The notes beneath the pieces are model-generated. The model was not told the origin of the DNA, did no database searches, and saw only the letters and a list, made by a program, of their open reading frames with translations. This document shows positions 16,478 to 25,351 of a stretch of DNA of 64,000 nucleotides, piece after piece. The translations under genes and the position numbers were made by a program. This stretch comes from Bacillota bacterium (GTDB lineage Bacteria; Bacillota; Clostridia; Christensenellales; SZUA-584), in contig JAEYLC010000025.1 in assembly GCA_023461435.1 (NCBI GenBank), forward strand, positions 33,511 to 97,510, written 5' to 3'. Positions within the stretch are counted from its first letter, which is position 1; every line of letters starts with the position of its first letter.

Positions 16478-17680
16478 TTACCTCATAGCCGCAAAAGTTT
16501 TGACTATTTCGGCGGCAAAAGCAGGCATGTTGATATGCATATCAAACGTATAAACGTCAACTTTTTCGGACCGGTATTTGCGTACACCGTCTATATATCC
16601 GCGGTCTGCATCCGGATCATAAAGCGCTTTGCCTTTATCATTGTTCTGAGAGAAGCCACGAAGCGGGACGATGACTGCACAATTTCCCGCACTACTGCTG
16701 AGTTTTTCAGCGGTATATTCGCCAACGGTAAACATTTCTTGATAAGTGGTTCGAACGTGTGTATGAAAAGGAGTATGTTGGCAGGAAGCGCGTTCGCCGC
16801 ATATGCTGTCGTCTGGCGCAGTCAATTTTATATCCAACCCTCCCGGTACACTGATGACGGGGATGCCGCTCTCATACACATTCGTGAATCGTTCAGGGGT
16901 GCTTTGCATAAGGCCTCCATATATCATGCCACCAACTTCATGTGGCGAAATATCCAATACGCCATCAAGTTTACCCGCCTTTGCAAGCTCATCGATTATT
17001 TCAGCGCCCACACCATTGCAGTGAAACACGATTGTTTCATATCCTTTTTCTTCAAGGAGACGCTTTGTTTCCATAACACATGGTGTCGTAATGCCCGCCA
17101 TTGTCAGTGCGACAACCGGCTTGTCTGAAGCTGGTTTTATATACGAAGCCGCTTGAGCCATGCCCATCACGGCACCGCACCCGGAAGAAAAAATCGGTAT
17201 TGTAATGGAATTGAGGCCGCATATATCGCAGATCGAAGGTATCATCGTGATATCTTTTGTACCCACATAATCGCCGAATTGGGCCGTACCGCAAGCGATT
17301 GTTGAGATCATGACCTTGGGGAACCCGATGGGCAGCGACTGCATAGCGGCAGTCGATACGGCAGTGCCCTGTGCACCGCCGATGGACAACAAACCATCTA
17401 TTCGTCCCTCCGAATAAAGCTCGAAGATTTTAGCTCGAAGACCGGTAATCATTCCTTTCATAAGTGAGCTTTTACCCTTTTGCCGCATAGCTTCCATATC
17501 GGGTATGCCGGCTGCAGCAAATAATTCCTGTCGTGTGATATCGGGCATAAAGCCCGGAGGAAGCAGCATACCGGAATCTAATACGATAGTATCAAAGCCT
17601 TCTTTGTTGATTGTTCTCTTTAAAAAAGCGGCTTCCTCGCTTTTTGTGTCTAGGGCTGCGATGATCGCAATTGTCGACAT
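16478..17680 (-). CDS. UPF0261 / Tm-1-like ATP-binding domain protein
   Basis: Encodes 400 residues, full length for UPF0261. Recognisable stretches are IAIIAALDTKSEEAAFLKRT at the start, SIGGAQGTAVSTAAMQSLPIGFPKVMIST in the middle of the N-terminal domain (quoted in part), GCGAVMGMAQAA, and C-terminal FDMHINMPAFAAEIVKTF. The family comprises two Rossmann-like domains related to the tomato Tm-1 ATP-binding region; its bacterial role is unknown, but it recurs beside sugar-acid or sugar catabolic genes. It is divergent from the GntR regulator and shares the intergenic operator region, suggesting co-control with the catabolic array. AAGGAGA precedes the ATG on the minus strand. Confidence 0.8.
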   Translation of the reverse strand: MSTIAIIAALDTKSEEAAFLKRTINKEGFDTIVLDSGMLLPPGFMPDITRQELFAAAGIPDMEAMRQKGKSSLMKGMITGLRAKIFELYSEGRIDGLLSIGGAQGTAVSTAAMQSLPIGFPKVMISTIACGTAQFGDYVGTKDITMIPSICDICGLNSITIPIFSSGCGAVMGMAQAASYIKPASDKPVVALTMAGITTPCVMETKRLLEEKGYETIVFHCNGVGAEIIDELAKAGKLDGVLDISPHEVGGMIYGGLMQSTPERFTNVYESGIPVISVPGGLDIKLTAPDDSICGERASCQHTPFHTHVRTTYQEMFTVGEYTAEKLSSSAGNCAVIVPLRGFSQNNDKGKALYDPDADRGYIDGVRKYRSEKVDVYTFDMHINMPAFAAEIVKTFAAMR

Positions 17681-17754
17681 ATTCTATCTCCTTATATTAT
17701 TGCTCTACAGGGCATGTTTGTGGTGTCAAGCTAATATCCTGAAGGCAGTATGAG

Positions 17755-17805
17755 TGTCATATATACGATTGGTCAAAAGCAGTTTGAAAAAGTATACGTA
17801 TGACA
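17755..17805. promoter_or_regulatory. Candidate GntR operator between divergent promoters
   Basis: TGTCATATATAC (17755-17766) faces GTATACGTATGACA (17792-17805): an imperfect inverted repeat (7 + 5 matching bases with a 2-nt offset) in the region shared by the UPF0261 and gntR genes. The location and symmetry suit a FadR-type regulator encoded next door. Which protein binds is inference. Confidence 0.4.
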
Positions 17806-17850
17806 TATTAATTCTCTCTATTTTTTATTTCCCACTGCCAATAAACAATA

Positions 17851-17879
17851 TTGACATCCTGTAAGAAAAATGATAATGT
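17851..17879 (+). promoter_or_regulatory. Promoter of the catabolic array
   Basis: Consensus -35 TTGACA (17851-17856) with either TAATGT at 17-nt spacing (17874-17879) or GATAAT at 15 nt. It lies upstream of gntR and the transporter genes. Confidence 0.55.
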
Positions 17880-17894
17880 ACTACCAGATGTTCT

Positions 17895-17922
17895 ACAACC
17901 TACAACCCACAACCGACAACCA
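17895..17922 (+). repeat. Four tandem ACAACCN heptamers in the gntR leader
   Basis: ACAACCT, ACAACCC, ACAACCG, ACAACCA follow one another without gaps, just downstream of the promoter and 23 nt before the gntR start. Only the seventh base varies. Confidence 0.75.
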
Positions 17923-17944
17923 TAATACCAGAAAAGAGATTAAA

Positions 17945-18634
17945 ATGATAGATAAAATTGAGAAAATAGAAAAATTAAATTTAAGCAATGAAGTCTACAA
18001 ACATATTATGGATAAAATAATCAATGGGGACTGGGAGCCTGGCCTAAAGATACCTTCAGAGAATGATTTAAGCAGATCGTTTGGTGTAAGCAGAAATACA
18101 ATTCGTTCTGTTTTAAATAAATTAAATGCTTTGGGTTTGCTGGAAACAAAACACGGTGAAGGGACATTCGTCAAAAAGCTTGACCCGTCGTTGTATCTTA
18201 ATTCGTTGGTTCCGGTTGTGTTTTTTGGGAATCATGAATATATCACTATGATGGAATTCCGCAAGGGTATAGAGGTTGAATCTGCCAGGCTTGCAGCTAA
18301 GAATGCGACTGAAGAAGACATTGAAGAATTAGAAGCATTAATGGACGCATTAGAAAAAAGCAAGGATGATATTGATCAATACGCGGAATACGATATCAAT
18401 TTTCATGTTGCGCTGTCCAAAGCCTCAAAGAATATGATGTTTTTCCAAACGATGAATATTTTGAAAGCGTTATTAGCTTCGAAGTTCCAAGAATGTATTT
18501 CAACATACGGAAATTCCAAGAGTTTTGAGTTCCATGCAGATATTTTACAAGCTATCAAAAATCGTGACCCAGAAACCGCAAGCAATCATATGAGAGAGCA
18601 TTTACGGTGGCTGATAGAACAATTAACAGATTAA
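17945..18634 (+). CDS. GntR-family (FadR subfamily) transcriptional regulator
   Basis: Encodes 229 residues. It has an N-terminal winged helix-turn-helix (EVYKHIMDKIINGDWEPGLK, then SENDLSRSFGVSRNTIRSVLNKL) and a C-terminal all-helical FCD ligand domain with the Asp/His metal-site pattern (DINFHVALSKAS, EFHADI, HMREHL). FCD regulators usually sense carboxylic acids such as sugar acids or lactate. ATG 17945 is chosen because the winged helix begins there and an AAAAGAGA Shine-Dalgarno precedes it; the upstream frame reads through the heptamer repeat. It is the first gene of the array and probably represses it and the divergent UPF0261 gene. Confidence 0.88.
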   Translation: MIDKIEKIEKLNLSNEVYKHIMDKIINGDWEPGLKIPSENDLSRSFGVSRNTIRSVLNKLNALGLLETKHGEGTFVKKLDPSLYLNSLVPVVFFGNHEYITMMEFRKGIEVESARLAAKNATEEDIEELEALMDALEKSKDDIDQYAEYDINFHVALSKASKNMMFFQTMNILKALLASKFQECISTYGNSKSFEFHADILQAIKNRDPETASNHMREHLRWLIEQLTD

Positions 18635-18664
18635 TGTAGTGACTAAGGGTAGAAAGGGAGAATT

Positions 18665-20158
18665 ATGGAGCCAATACTTGAGTTAAAAAACATATGCAAA
18701 AGTTTTCCAGGGGTCAAGGCGTTGGAAGATGTATCCTTGAATCTTTTTCCCGGAGAGGTACATATCCTTGCAGGGGAAAATGGTGCGGGGAAATCAACCT
18801 TAATGAAGGTTTTATCAGGTGTTTACAAGCCCAATACTGGAGAAATATCAATTAACGGAAACACGACTAATATAGATAACCCCAGAGTGGCTGAAAGCTA
18901 TGGAATACGAATGATATATCAGGAATTCAATCTTATTCCAGAGCTGTCGGTCACCAATAATATTTTCTTAGGACATGAGAAATTCAAAAAATTCTTGGGA
19001 ATCATGGACAAAAAGAAAATGGAAGATGAAACGGCCGAGCTTCTTGAGAATCTTACTATAAAACTCAACCCAAAGAAGAAAATAAAAGATCTGGGCGTCG
19101 GCCAGCAGCAGATGGTCGAAATCGCCAAGGCGCTTTCTGTCGATGCGAAGATTATGGTTTTTGATGAGCCGACCAGTTCACTTACCAATGTTGAGATCAA
19201 AGAGCTGTTCCGTCTCATAAACTTTTTAAAAGAAAAGGGCGTCGGGATTTTTTACATATCACACCGGTTGGAAGAAAATTTCGAAATCGGAGACCGTGTG
19301 ACAATCATGAGAGACGGTAAGATTATTGATACAAAAGCTGTAAACGATATCACCATGGATGAAATGATTGAAAAGATAGCAAACAGGAGCATCAATGATC
19401 TGTATCCGCGCACCTCGCGTGAAATCGGCGATGATATTGTACTCGAGACGCATAACCTCTGCGGCAGAAAGTTCAATAATGTCAACATCAATGTCAAAGC
19501 AGGAGAGATCGTTGGGTTGTCCGGCCTTGTTGGCGCAGGACGTACCGAGTTGGCATGTGCCATATTTGGCGTTGACGACTATGACAGCGGTGAGGTTTTG
19601 CTTCAAGGTAAAAAAGTCCCTAAGAACAATCCCCAAAAATGCGTGGATTCTGGCATCAGCCTTGTGCCTGAAGACAGAAAACATACAGGTTTGGCTTTAA
19701 GCCTGAGCATAAAAGAAAATGTCATGATAGCTTCTTTAAGCAAGTATTTCCCGCGGGTTTTCATTCGTCAGTCCCGCGAAAAAAGCATGGTGCAAAAATA
19801 CGTCGATGATCTTAAAATTGCGACTTCTTCTATCAAGAAAATCACTAGGCAGTTAAGCGGAGGAACACAGCAAAAAGTTGTGGTGTCGAAATGGTTGTTG
19901 ACAAAAGCAAAGCTGTTTATTTTTGATGAACCAACGCGTGGTATTGATGTCGGGGCAAAAACCGAGATCTACAAGATTATGAACGAGCTTGCCGCAAAAG
20001 GAGCAGCTATATTGATGATTTCGTCCGATTTGCCTGAAATACTCGGCATGAGTGACAGAATATACGTGATGTCACACGGCAACATTGTCGGCGAACTTGA
20101 GTCCAGCAAAACAAACCAGACAGAAATTCTTAAATATGCTTTTGCGCAAATGAATTGA
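18665..20158 (+). CDS. Sugar ABC transporter, duplicated ATPase subunit (RbsA/MglA-like)
   Basis: Powers uptake through the two adjacent permeases. It encodes 497 residues with two ABC domains: the first has Walker A GENGAGKST and signature LGVGQQQMVEIAKAL; the second has the usual degenerate Walker A (GLVGAGRTELACA) and signature LSGGTQQKVVVSKW, Walker B LFIFDEPTRGIDVG. This domain layout is specific to the carbohydrate uptake-2 (CUT2) ribose/galactose class. It starts 30 nt after gntR and 9 nt before the first permease. The substrate is not determinable from this subunit. Confidence 0.93.
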   Translation: MEPILELKNICKSFPGVKALEDVSLNLFPGEVHILAGENGAGKSTLMKVLSGVYKPNTGEISINGNTTNIDNPRVAESYGIRMIYQEFNLIPELSVTNNIFLGHEKFKKFLGIMDKKKMEDETAELLENLTIKLNPKKKIKDLGVGQQQMVEIAKALSVDAKIMVFDEPTSSLTNVEIKELFRLINFLKEKGVGIFYISHRLEENFEIGDRVTIMRDGKIIDTKAVNDITMDEMIEKIANRSINDLYPRTSREIGDDIVLETHNLCGRKFNNVNINVKAGEIVGLSGLVGAGRTELACAIFGVDDYDSGEVLLQGKKVPKNNPQKCVDSGISLVPEDRKHTGLALSLSIKENVMIASLSKYFPRVFIRQSREKSMVQKYVDDLKIATSSIKKITRQLSGGTQQKVVVSKWLLTKAKLFIFDEPTRGIDVGAKTEIYKIMNELAAKGAAILMISSDLPEILGMSDRIYVMSHGNIVGELESSKTNQTEILKYAFAQMN

Positions 20159-20167
20159 GGGAGTCAA

Positions 20168-21136
20168 ATGAGAATTAGAAAGTTTAAAGTCAACTTCATT
20201 AATGTTCCCAGTACAGTCTATATATTTGTTGTAAGCTTTTTATTGTTTACCTTAACGGAAAACAATTTCTTTACAACATACAATTTAACCAATATATTGG
20301 CGCAGAGTGCGATCCTGTGCGTTATCGGCCTCGGTGTGATGATCGTTATTATAAGCGGCGGGCTGGATTTGTCAGTTGGTAATGTCTTGACGTTGTCTGG
20401 GGTCGTGTGCGGCGTATTTCTAAGTATCGGTTTCCCGATTGCATTGGCGATATTATTCGGTATATGTACAGGAATCGTGTGCGGTTTTGTAAATGGCTTC
20501 ATGATTACAAAAATGGGGCTGCCGCCCTTTATCGCAACGCTTGCGATGATGAACATCGCCGCAGGTTTATCCAACACATTTTCACAGCGAAAAACCGTTT
20601 ATTGGGAAAAGATACCGCTGTTCGATTCTATCGGCAACGGGGAAATACTGGGCATACCTGTGTTTTTGATTATCGCACTTTTCATCGCTGTTGTCGTCAT
20701 TCTGCTATTCAAAAAAAGCATACTGGGTGTTTATGTTTATGCAATCGGCGGAAACGAAGAGGTTCCTGTTCTCGCGGGTATCAATACGACCAAATGGAAA
20801 ATTCTCATTTATTCACTATCTGGGCTGTTAGCCGGAATCGCCGGTATAATAATGAATTCGAGAATGGGGTGTGCCGACCCGACCGTGGGAAACGGATATG
20901 AATTCTACGCGGTTGTGGCTGCGATTATCGGCGGGAACTCTCTAAGAAGCGGCAGGGGAAACTTGTTGGGCGGTATTCTTGGAGTCATAACGTTGTCAAT
21001 GATAAGAAATGGGTTTACATTGATGGGCCTTTTGACACATTGGCAGATGGTGATTGTCGGATTAATATTGATTCTCGGAATTTTGATTAATGAAGTCGTC
21101 GTTAAACATGCCAAAAAGATCAATCAGACTATTTAA
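20168..21136 (+). CDS. CUT2 sugar ABC transporter permease (RbsC-like), subunit 1
   Basis: Encodes 322 residues, largely hydrophobic with eight to ten membrane spans. It carries the RbsC-type hallmarks GGLDLSVGNVLTLSG and the EAA-like region YAIGGNEEVPVLAGINTTKWK, later AIIGGNSLRSGRGNLLGG. It forms the channel with the next gene product. The ATG follows GAGGGAG at 9 nt spacing from the ATPase stop. Confidence 0.92.
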   Translation: MRIRKFKVNFINVPSTVYIFVVSFLLFTLTENNFFTTYNLTNILAQSAILCVIGLGVMIVIISGGLDLSVGNVLTLSGVVCGVFLSIGFPIALAILFGICTGIVCGFVNGFMITKMGLPPFIATLAMMNIAAGLSNTFSQRKTVYWEKIPLFDSIGNGEILGIPVFLIIALFIAVVVILLFKKSILGVYVYAIGGNEEVPVLAGINTTKWKILIYSLSGLLAGIAGIIMNSRMGCADPTVGNGYEFYAVVAAIIGGNSLRSGRGNLLGGILGVITLSMIRNGFTLMGLLTHWQMVIVGLILILGILINEVVVKHAKKINQTI

Positions 21137-21152
21137 CAGGGGGAATATACTT

Positions 21153-22109
21153 GTGGTTAATACTAAGATAAAAAATATATTCTATAATTATTCATTGTTA
21201 ATAATATCAATCTTGTTGATTATAGTTTTTGCTGTGATGAATGATAACTATCTGACGGCATCAAATCTCGGTGTCATTCTTCGTCAAGCATCGCTCTTGG
21301 CCTTGCTTGGAATGGGACAAACGGTCATATTATTGACGGGTAATATCAATCTATCCGTGGGTTCGGCTATCGCATTGTCGACGGTCATCTTTGCGCCCAT
21401 GCTCAAAAGTGACATACCGTTTATCCTGCCTGTCTTGCTTATCACAGCGACGGGAATGGTGTTGGGCTTGTTAACAGGACTTATCGTCACCAAATTAAAC
21501 GTGCCATCGTTTATTGCAACCTTCGCGATGAATTACATTTTCAGGGGTGTGGCGTGGTTGCTTTTAGGCAACGATATCATTTATAACTTTGCTGATGATT
21601 TTAGGGTGATTGGAAATGGTGACTTGATGGGTATTCCCAATACAATCGTCTATATGGTTGTGCTTGGGGTTATCTTACACATTTTGCTGACAAAAACAAC
21701 TTGGGGCAGCAGGGTCTATTTTACGGGGTCTAATTTTTTGGCGGCGGAGTATTCAGGCGTCAAAGTTAAGAATATCATTGTTTCCGCTTATGTGTTGGGC
21801 GGCCTGATATTTGCCTTAACCGGTGTGGTCTATTTAGCACGCCTTAATGCCGCGGAGCCGGGAAGCGGCGGATCGTATGCGCTTGATTCGATTGCTGTTG
21901 TTTTAATTGGCGGGACGTCTATCAAGGGCGGGCAGGGCGGTGTTTTTGGAACAGTCATCGGTGCCATCATCATTTCCACGATAAAAAACGGTATGAATTT
22001 CTTGCAGGTTTCTTCCGATCTGCAGTCACTGTACATGGGTGTTATTATTATTCTGGCCGTATTCATGAACCAATATGTTGCTAAGAAAAAAGAACAGAGT
22101 ATAAGTTGA
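21153..22109 (+). CDS. CUT2 sugar ABC transporter permease (RbsC-like), subunit 2
   Basis: Encodes 318 residues from a GTG start at 21153 with AGGGGGA eight bases upstream; an in-frame ATG at 21090 would overlap the previous gene by 47 nt and is less likely. The motifs are GNINLSVGSAIALSTV, YFTGSNFLAAEYSGVKVKN and VLIGGTSIKGGQGGVFG. It is paralogous to the preceding permease, so this importer uses a heterodimeric channel, as several CUT2 systems do. Confidence 0.9.
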   Translation: MVNTKIKNIFYNYSLLIISILLIIVFAVMNDNYLTASNLGVILRQASLLALLGMGQTVILLTGNINLSVGSAIALSTVIFAPMLKSDIPFILPVLLITATGMVLGLLTGLIVTKLNVPSFIATFAMNYIFRGVAWLLLGNDIIYNFADDFRVIGNGDLMGIPNTIVYMVVLGVILHILLTKTTWGSRVYFTGSNFLAAEYSGVKVKNIIVSAYVLGGLIFALTGVVYLARLNAAEPGSGGSYALDSIAVVLIGGTSIKGGQGGVFGTVIGAIIISTIKNGMNFLQVSSDLQSLYMGVIIILAVFMNQYVAKKKEQSIS

Positions 22110-22225
22110 CCGCAGCTCATTGTGTATATTTTGATGCACGGGAATGTTGATTCTCTGCTTCATAATATAAAGGGCGATTCATATTGTTTTGCCCATTACA
22201 AAATTCAAAAGCAGGAGGATACAAA

Positions 22226-23230
22226 ATGAAAAAAGCGTTAGTGACCGTTGTTGCAACAATTCTATTACTTACATTTATGCTTGCTGGTTGCGCAACACAG
22301 AACACATCGAACGATGCTTCAGAAGACAAAGTGACTGAGGAAACGACGCAGGTGGACAATGGTGATGGGGATAAATATCACATGGTGTTTATTGTAAAAA
22401 CCATGCAGAGCCCATTCTTGCTCAGAATGATTGACGGTGCTAAAATCGCCGCGGAAGATCTGGGTATCGAAATGGATTGCCTTGGTCCAGAAACACCGTT
22501 CAGCACAGAAGAGCAGATCCGTCTGATGGAAGATGCAATTGCACAGGGTGTTGATGCCATCATTATCACGCCTTCAGATTCGAATGCGATTGCTCCTGGA
22601 ATTGAAAAGGCTAATGAAGCCGGTATCATAGTCGCGACGCCGAACACAAAAGCCAACGGCGGAGATGTGTTAACATGGGCGGGCGTTGAGAATTACGATG
22701 TGGGATATAGCCTCGGAAAGAAGCTTGCAGAGTCACTTGGCGGCAAAGGAAAAGTTGTGCTTCTGGAAGGCATACCGGGATCGAGTACATCAACAGAGCG
22801 TATCGCTGGCTATAATGATGCACTTGCGGAATATTCGGACATCGAGATCATTGCGTCGCAGACAGCCAACTTCAACAGAGCCGAGGGAATGTCGGTTATG
22901 GAAAATCTGCTTCAGCGTTTTTCGGAAATCGATGGTATCGGTTCTGCGGATAAAGAAATGCTTCTTGGTGCGAACGAAGCGATCAAAGAAGCCGGAAGAA
23001 CCGGCATCAAGATGGTTGGATTCGACGTCGATAACGACATACTTCAGGCAATTAAAAACGGCGAAGTCGTGGCAACAGGCGATCAGAGAGAATACAGCCA
23101 GATTTATTTAGCTGTATTTGCATGCTGGGCAAGCCTTGAAGGTTATTCCGTACCGAAAGAAATGTCGATACCGATAACCATCGTTGACAGCAGCAATGTC
23201 GATGAATATCTCGCAGCTGCGAAGGAATAG
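22226..23230 (+). CDS. Sugar-binding lipoprotein of the CUT2 transporter
   Basis: Captures the substrate outside the cell. It encodes 334 residues. A lipoprotein signal ends in LAGC (Cys22), followed by an acidic linker and a ribose-binding type I periplasmic-binding fold (VFIVKTMQSPFLLRMIDGAK, DAIIITPSDSNAIAPGIEKA, IPGSSTSTERIAGYNDAL, VGFDVDNDILQAIKNG). ATG 22226 has a perfect AGGAGG. It is separated by 116 nt from the permease and followed by a strong hairpin, usual for a binding protein made in excess of its transporter. Confidence 0.92.
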   Translation: MKKALVTVVATILLLTFMLAGCATQNTSNDASEDKVTEETTQVDNGDGDKYHMVFIVKTMQSPFLLRMIDGAKIAAEDLGIEMDCLGPETPFSTEEQIRLMEDAIAQGVDAIIITPSDSNAIAPGIEKANEAGIIVATPNTKANGGDVLTWAGVENYDVGYSLGKKLAESLGGKGKVVLLEGIPGSSTSTERIAGYNDALAEYSDIEIIASQTANFNRAEGMSVMENLLQRFSEIDGIGSADKEMLLGANEAIKEAGRTGIKMVGFDVDNDILQAIKNGEVVATGDQREYSQIYLAVFACWASLEGYSVPKEMSIPITIVDSSNVDEYLAAAKE

Positions 23231-23246
23231 GCGTAAATAAAAAAGA

Positions 23247-23288
23247 GATTTAATGAGGCTGCATATAAGATGCAGTCCTCATTAAATC
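23247..23288 (+). terminator. Long intra-operon hairpin after the binding-protein gene
   Basis: GATTTAATGAG (23247-23257) pairs with CTCATTAAATC (23278-23288), enclosing CTGCAT/ATGCAG around ATAAG: 18 bp with one bulge. There is no T-tract, so it is more likely a 3' stabiliser or partial terminator than a full stop. Confidence 0.7.
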
Positions 23289-23353
23289 CTGAAAATGTAC
23301 AATTCATATTATAACAGAAAATTAAGGGATTAAAAGGAGTTAATGAATTATAT

Positions 23354-24193
23354 ATGAAATTAACACTGTTAACAGAAAATAATAGTTTGTATGATACATT
23401 TTTTCATGCAGAACATGGGTTTTCTGCATATATCGAAGATGACGGAAAGAAAATTCTTTATGATACGGGTTACTCGAATGCATTTATCAAGAATGCAATC
23501 CAAATGGGTATTGATTTGACAAAAATCGATTATCTTATTATATCACACGGCCATTATGACCATGCAGGCGGTTTAAAACATCTCATCGAATACTATAAAG
23601 GCCAAGGGGTTACAAGAAAACCAGTGTTGATGTTTGCAAGCGAAGATATATTTCTGCTGAAGTATAACTTTGAGGTTGATAAAAATACCGGGTTTAATAT
23701 GGAGCTCGACATGCTTAAGGAGTATTTTGATGTAAGGTTTGTGCATGATCCGTATAACCTGACAGACAACCTGATATATTTGGGGCAAGTTGAAAGATTA
23801 AACAACTTTGAATGCAAAACACCTCAGAACAAGAAGCTGAAGAACAACGAGTATATCGACGATTTCATCGATGAGGACACACAGCTTGTTTATAAACATA
23901 AGAACAGCGATGAAATAAGTATCGTGACGGGCTGCTCGCATAATGGCATATGCAATATCATCGCCTATGCAAAGAAAGTCACAGGCCGAAACAAAGTCAA
24001 TACAGTCATCGGCGGCCTGCACTTGCAGCGGCCTTCAGAATATCTGCTGAGCTCGACGCTGGAATTCGTTAAAAATGCGCATATTGAGAATTTTTATGCA
24101 TGCCACGATACAGATTTCGAATGCAAGCTTGAATTGACGAAGATTGCGAATATTAAAGAGACGGGCGTTTCACTGACACTTGAGTGGGACTGA
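23354..24193 (+). CDS. Metallo-beta-lactamase-fold hydrolase (COG1237-like)
   Basis: Encodes 279 residues. The metal-binding motif HGHYDHAGG is at residues 65-73, preceded by ILYDTGYSNAF, with the later ligands likely in VTGCSHNGICN and VIGGLHL. These features match the COG1237 branch (annotated in archaea as a dihydropterin-linked synthase), but the biochemical role of bacterial members is unclear. Placed between the transporter and a lactonase, it may hydrolyse a lactone or ester of the imported compound; that is inferred from position. Confidence 0.78.
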   Translation: MKLTLLTENNSLYDTFFHAEHGFSAYIEDDGKKILYDTGYSNAFIKNAIQMGIDLTKIDYLIISHGHYDHAGGLKHLIEYYKGQGVTRKPVLMFASEDIFLLKYNFEVDKNTGFNMELDMLKEYFDVRFVHDPYNLTDNLIYLGQVERLNNFECKTPQNKKLKNNEYIDDFIDEDTQLVYKHKNSDEISIVTGCSHNGICNIIAYAKKVTGRNKVNTVIGGLHLQRPSEYLLSSTLEFVKNAHIENFYACHDTDFECKLELTKIANIKETGVSLTLEWD

Positions 24194-24228
24194 TATATAA
24201 ACGGTTTAAAAGAATACACAAGGTGAAT

Positions 24229-25347
24229 ATGACAAAAATACAAAGTATATACGTTGGTACATATAGTCTGCCCATCAGGTTTGGGACCGGAGAAATATTA
24301 GAAGGCAAAGGCAAAGGCATCTATTTATACGAATTCGATACTGAGAGTGCGGTGCTATCACTGGTAAATGTAACTGAAAGTGTAGATAATCCGTCTTTTC
24401 TTGAAATCAACAAAGATATCACAAGAATGTACGCAGTAAATGAACTGAAAACGTATGACGGGAAGCAGTCGGGTTCTGTGAGCGCTTTTCAAATCAACAG
24501 CGACGGGTCTTTGAAGCTGATGAACAGACTGGCAACAGAGGGACAGGACCCATGCCATGCCAAACTCAGCCCGGATGAGGGCAGGCTTATCGTAAGCAAC
24601 TTTATGAGCGGGAGTGTAAGCGTATACTCTATCACAAAAGACGGTGCGCTTGGTGATATGGAACAGTTCATACAGTACGAGGGGTCGAGTGTCAACGCAA
24701 TAAGACAGACATCTCCGCACGCCCATTCTGCCACTTTTTCCAAGGATGGCAAATTTGTGTATATCTTCGATCTGGGCACAGACTGCGTGTGGTCATACCG
24801 TTATGGAGACGCCGAGTGTCCCTTGTCGGATGATGGTATGACTCATTTCGTGACAAGCCCGGGCGCGGGGCCAAGGCATGCCGAGTTCGGAACCGATGGG
24901 AGATATTGTTACGTGATTAATGAGCTTGAATCAACGCTATCGGTGCTTGCGCTCAACACAAAGGACGGTTCGTTTGAGGAGATTCAGAAAATATCAACAA
25001 TGCCGGATGATACCAACAGCAAAAACAATCTGTGCGCAGATCTGCATATCGCGCCAAGCGGACGATTTTTATACGGCTCTAACCGCGGTGCCGACAACAT
25101 TGCGATTTTTCGCATCGACGAAAACAACGGCAAATTGACTTTAATCGGGATTGAGCCTTGTGGCGGACGGACGCCGCGCAACTTTGCGTTCGATTTAACA
25201 GGAAGGTTTTTGCTGTGTGCCAATCAGGACAGCGATTGTATCGTGGTGTTTGCGGTTGACGACGAAACCGGTGGGCTGCGCAAAGTATCAGAAACGTACG
25301 CACCGACGCCGGTCTGTGTATGTCCGGTCCCAAAAAACAGGAGCTGA
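24229..25347 (+). CDS. Lactonase, 6-phosphogluconolactonase (YbhE/Pgl) family
   Basis: Encodes 372 residues, a seven-bladed beta-propeller of the COG2706 type. It has an N-terminal VGTYSLPIR, repeated blade motifs such as LSPDEGRLIVSNFMSGSVSV, the family signature PHAHSATFSKDGKFVY, and FLYGSNRGADNIAIF and TPRNFAFDLTGRFLLCANQ near the end. Family members hydrolyse 6-phosphogluconolactone or other aldonolactones. With the 6-phosphogluconate dehydrogenase four genes downstream it could feed that step. ATG 24229 follows AAGGTG. Confidence 0.85.
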   Translation: MTKIQSIYVGTYSLPIRFGTGEILEGKGKGIYLYEFDTESAVLSLVNVTESVDNPSFLEINKDITRMYAVNELKTYDGKQSGSVSAFQINSDGSLKLMNRLATEGQDPCHAKLSPDEGRLIVSNFMSGSVSVYSITKDGALGDMEQFIQYEGSSVNAIRQTSPHAHSATFSKDGKFVYIFDLGTDCVWSYRYGDAECPLSDDGMTHFVTSPGAGPRHAEFGTDGRYCYVINELESTLSVLALNTKDGSFEEIQKISTMPDDTNSKNNLCADLHIAPSGRFLYGSNRGADNIAIFRIDENNGKLTLIGIEPCGGRTPRNFAFDLTGRFLLCANQDSDCIVVFAVDDETGGLRKVSETYAPTPVCVCPVPKNRS

Positions 25348-25351
25348 ATAT

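Noticed and set aside
16331..17128. 265-codon plus-strand frame
   Set aside because: It lies opposite UPF0261, whose reading frame is well supported on the minus strand.
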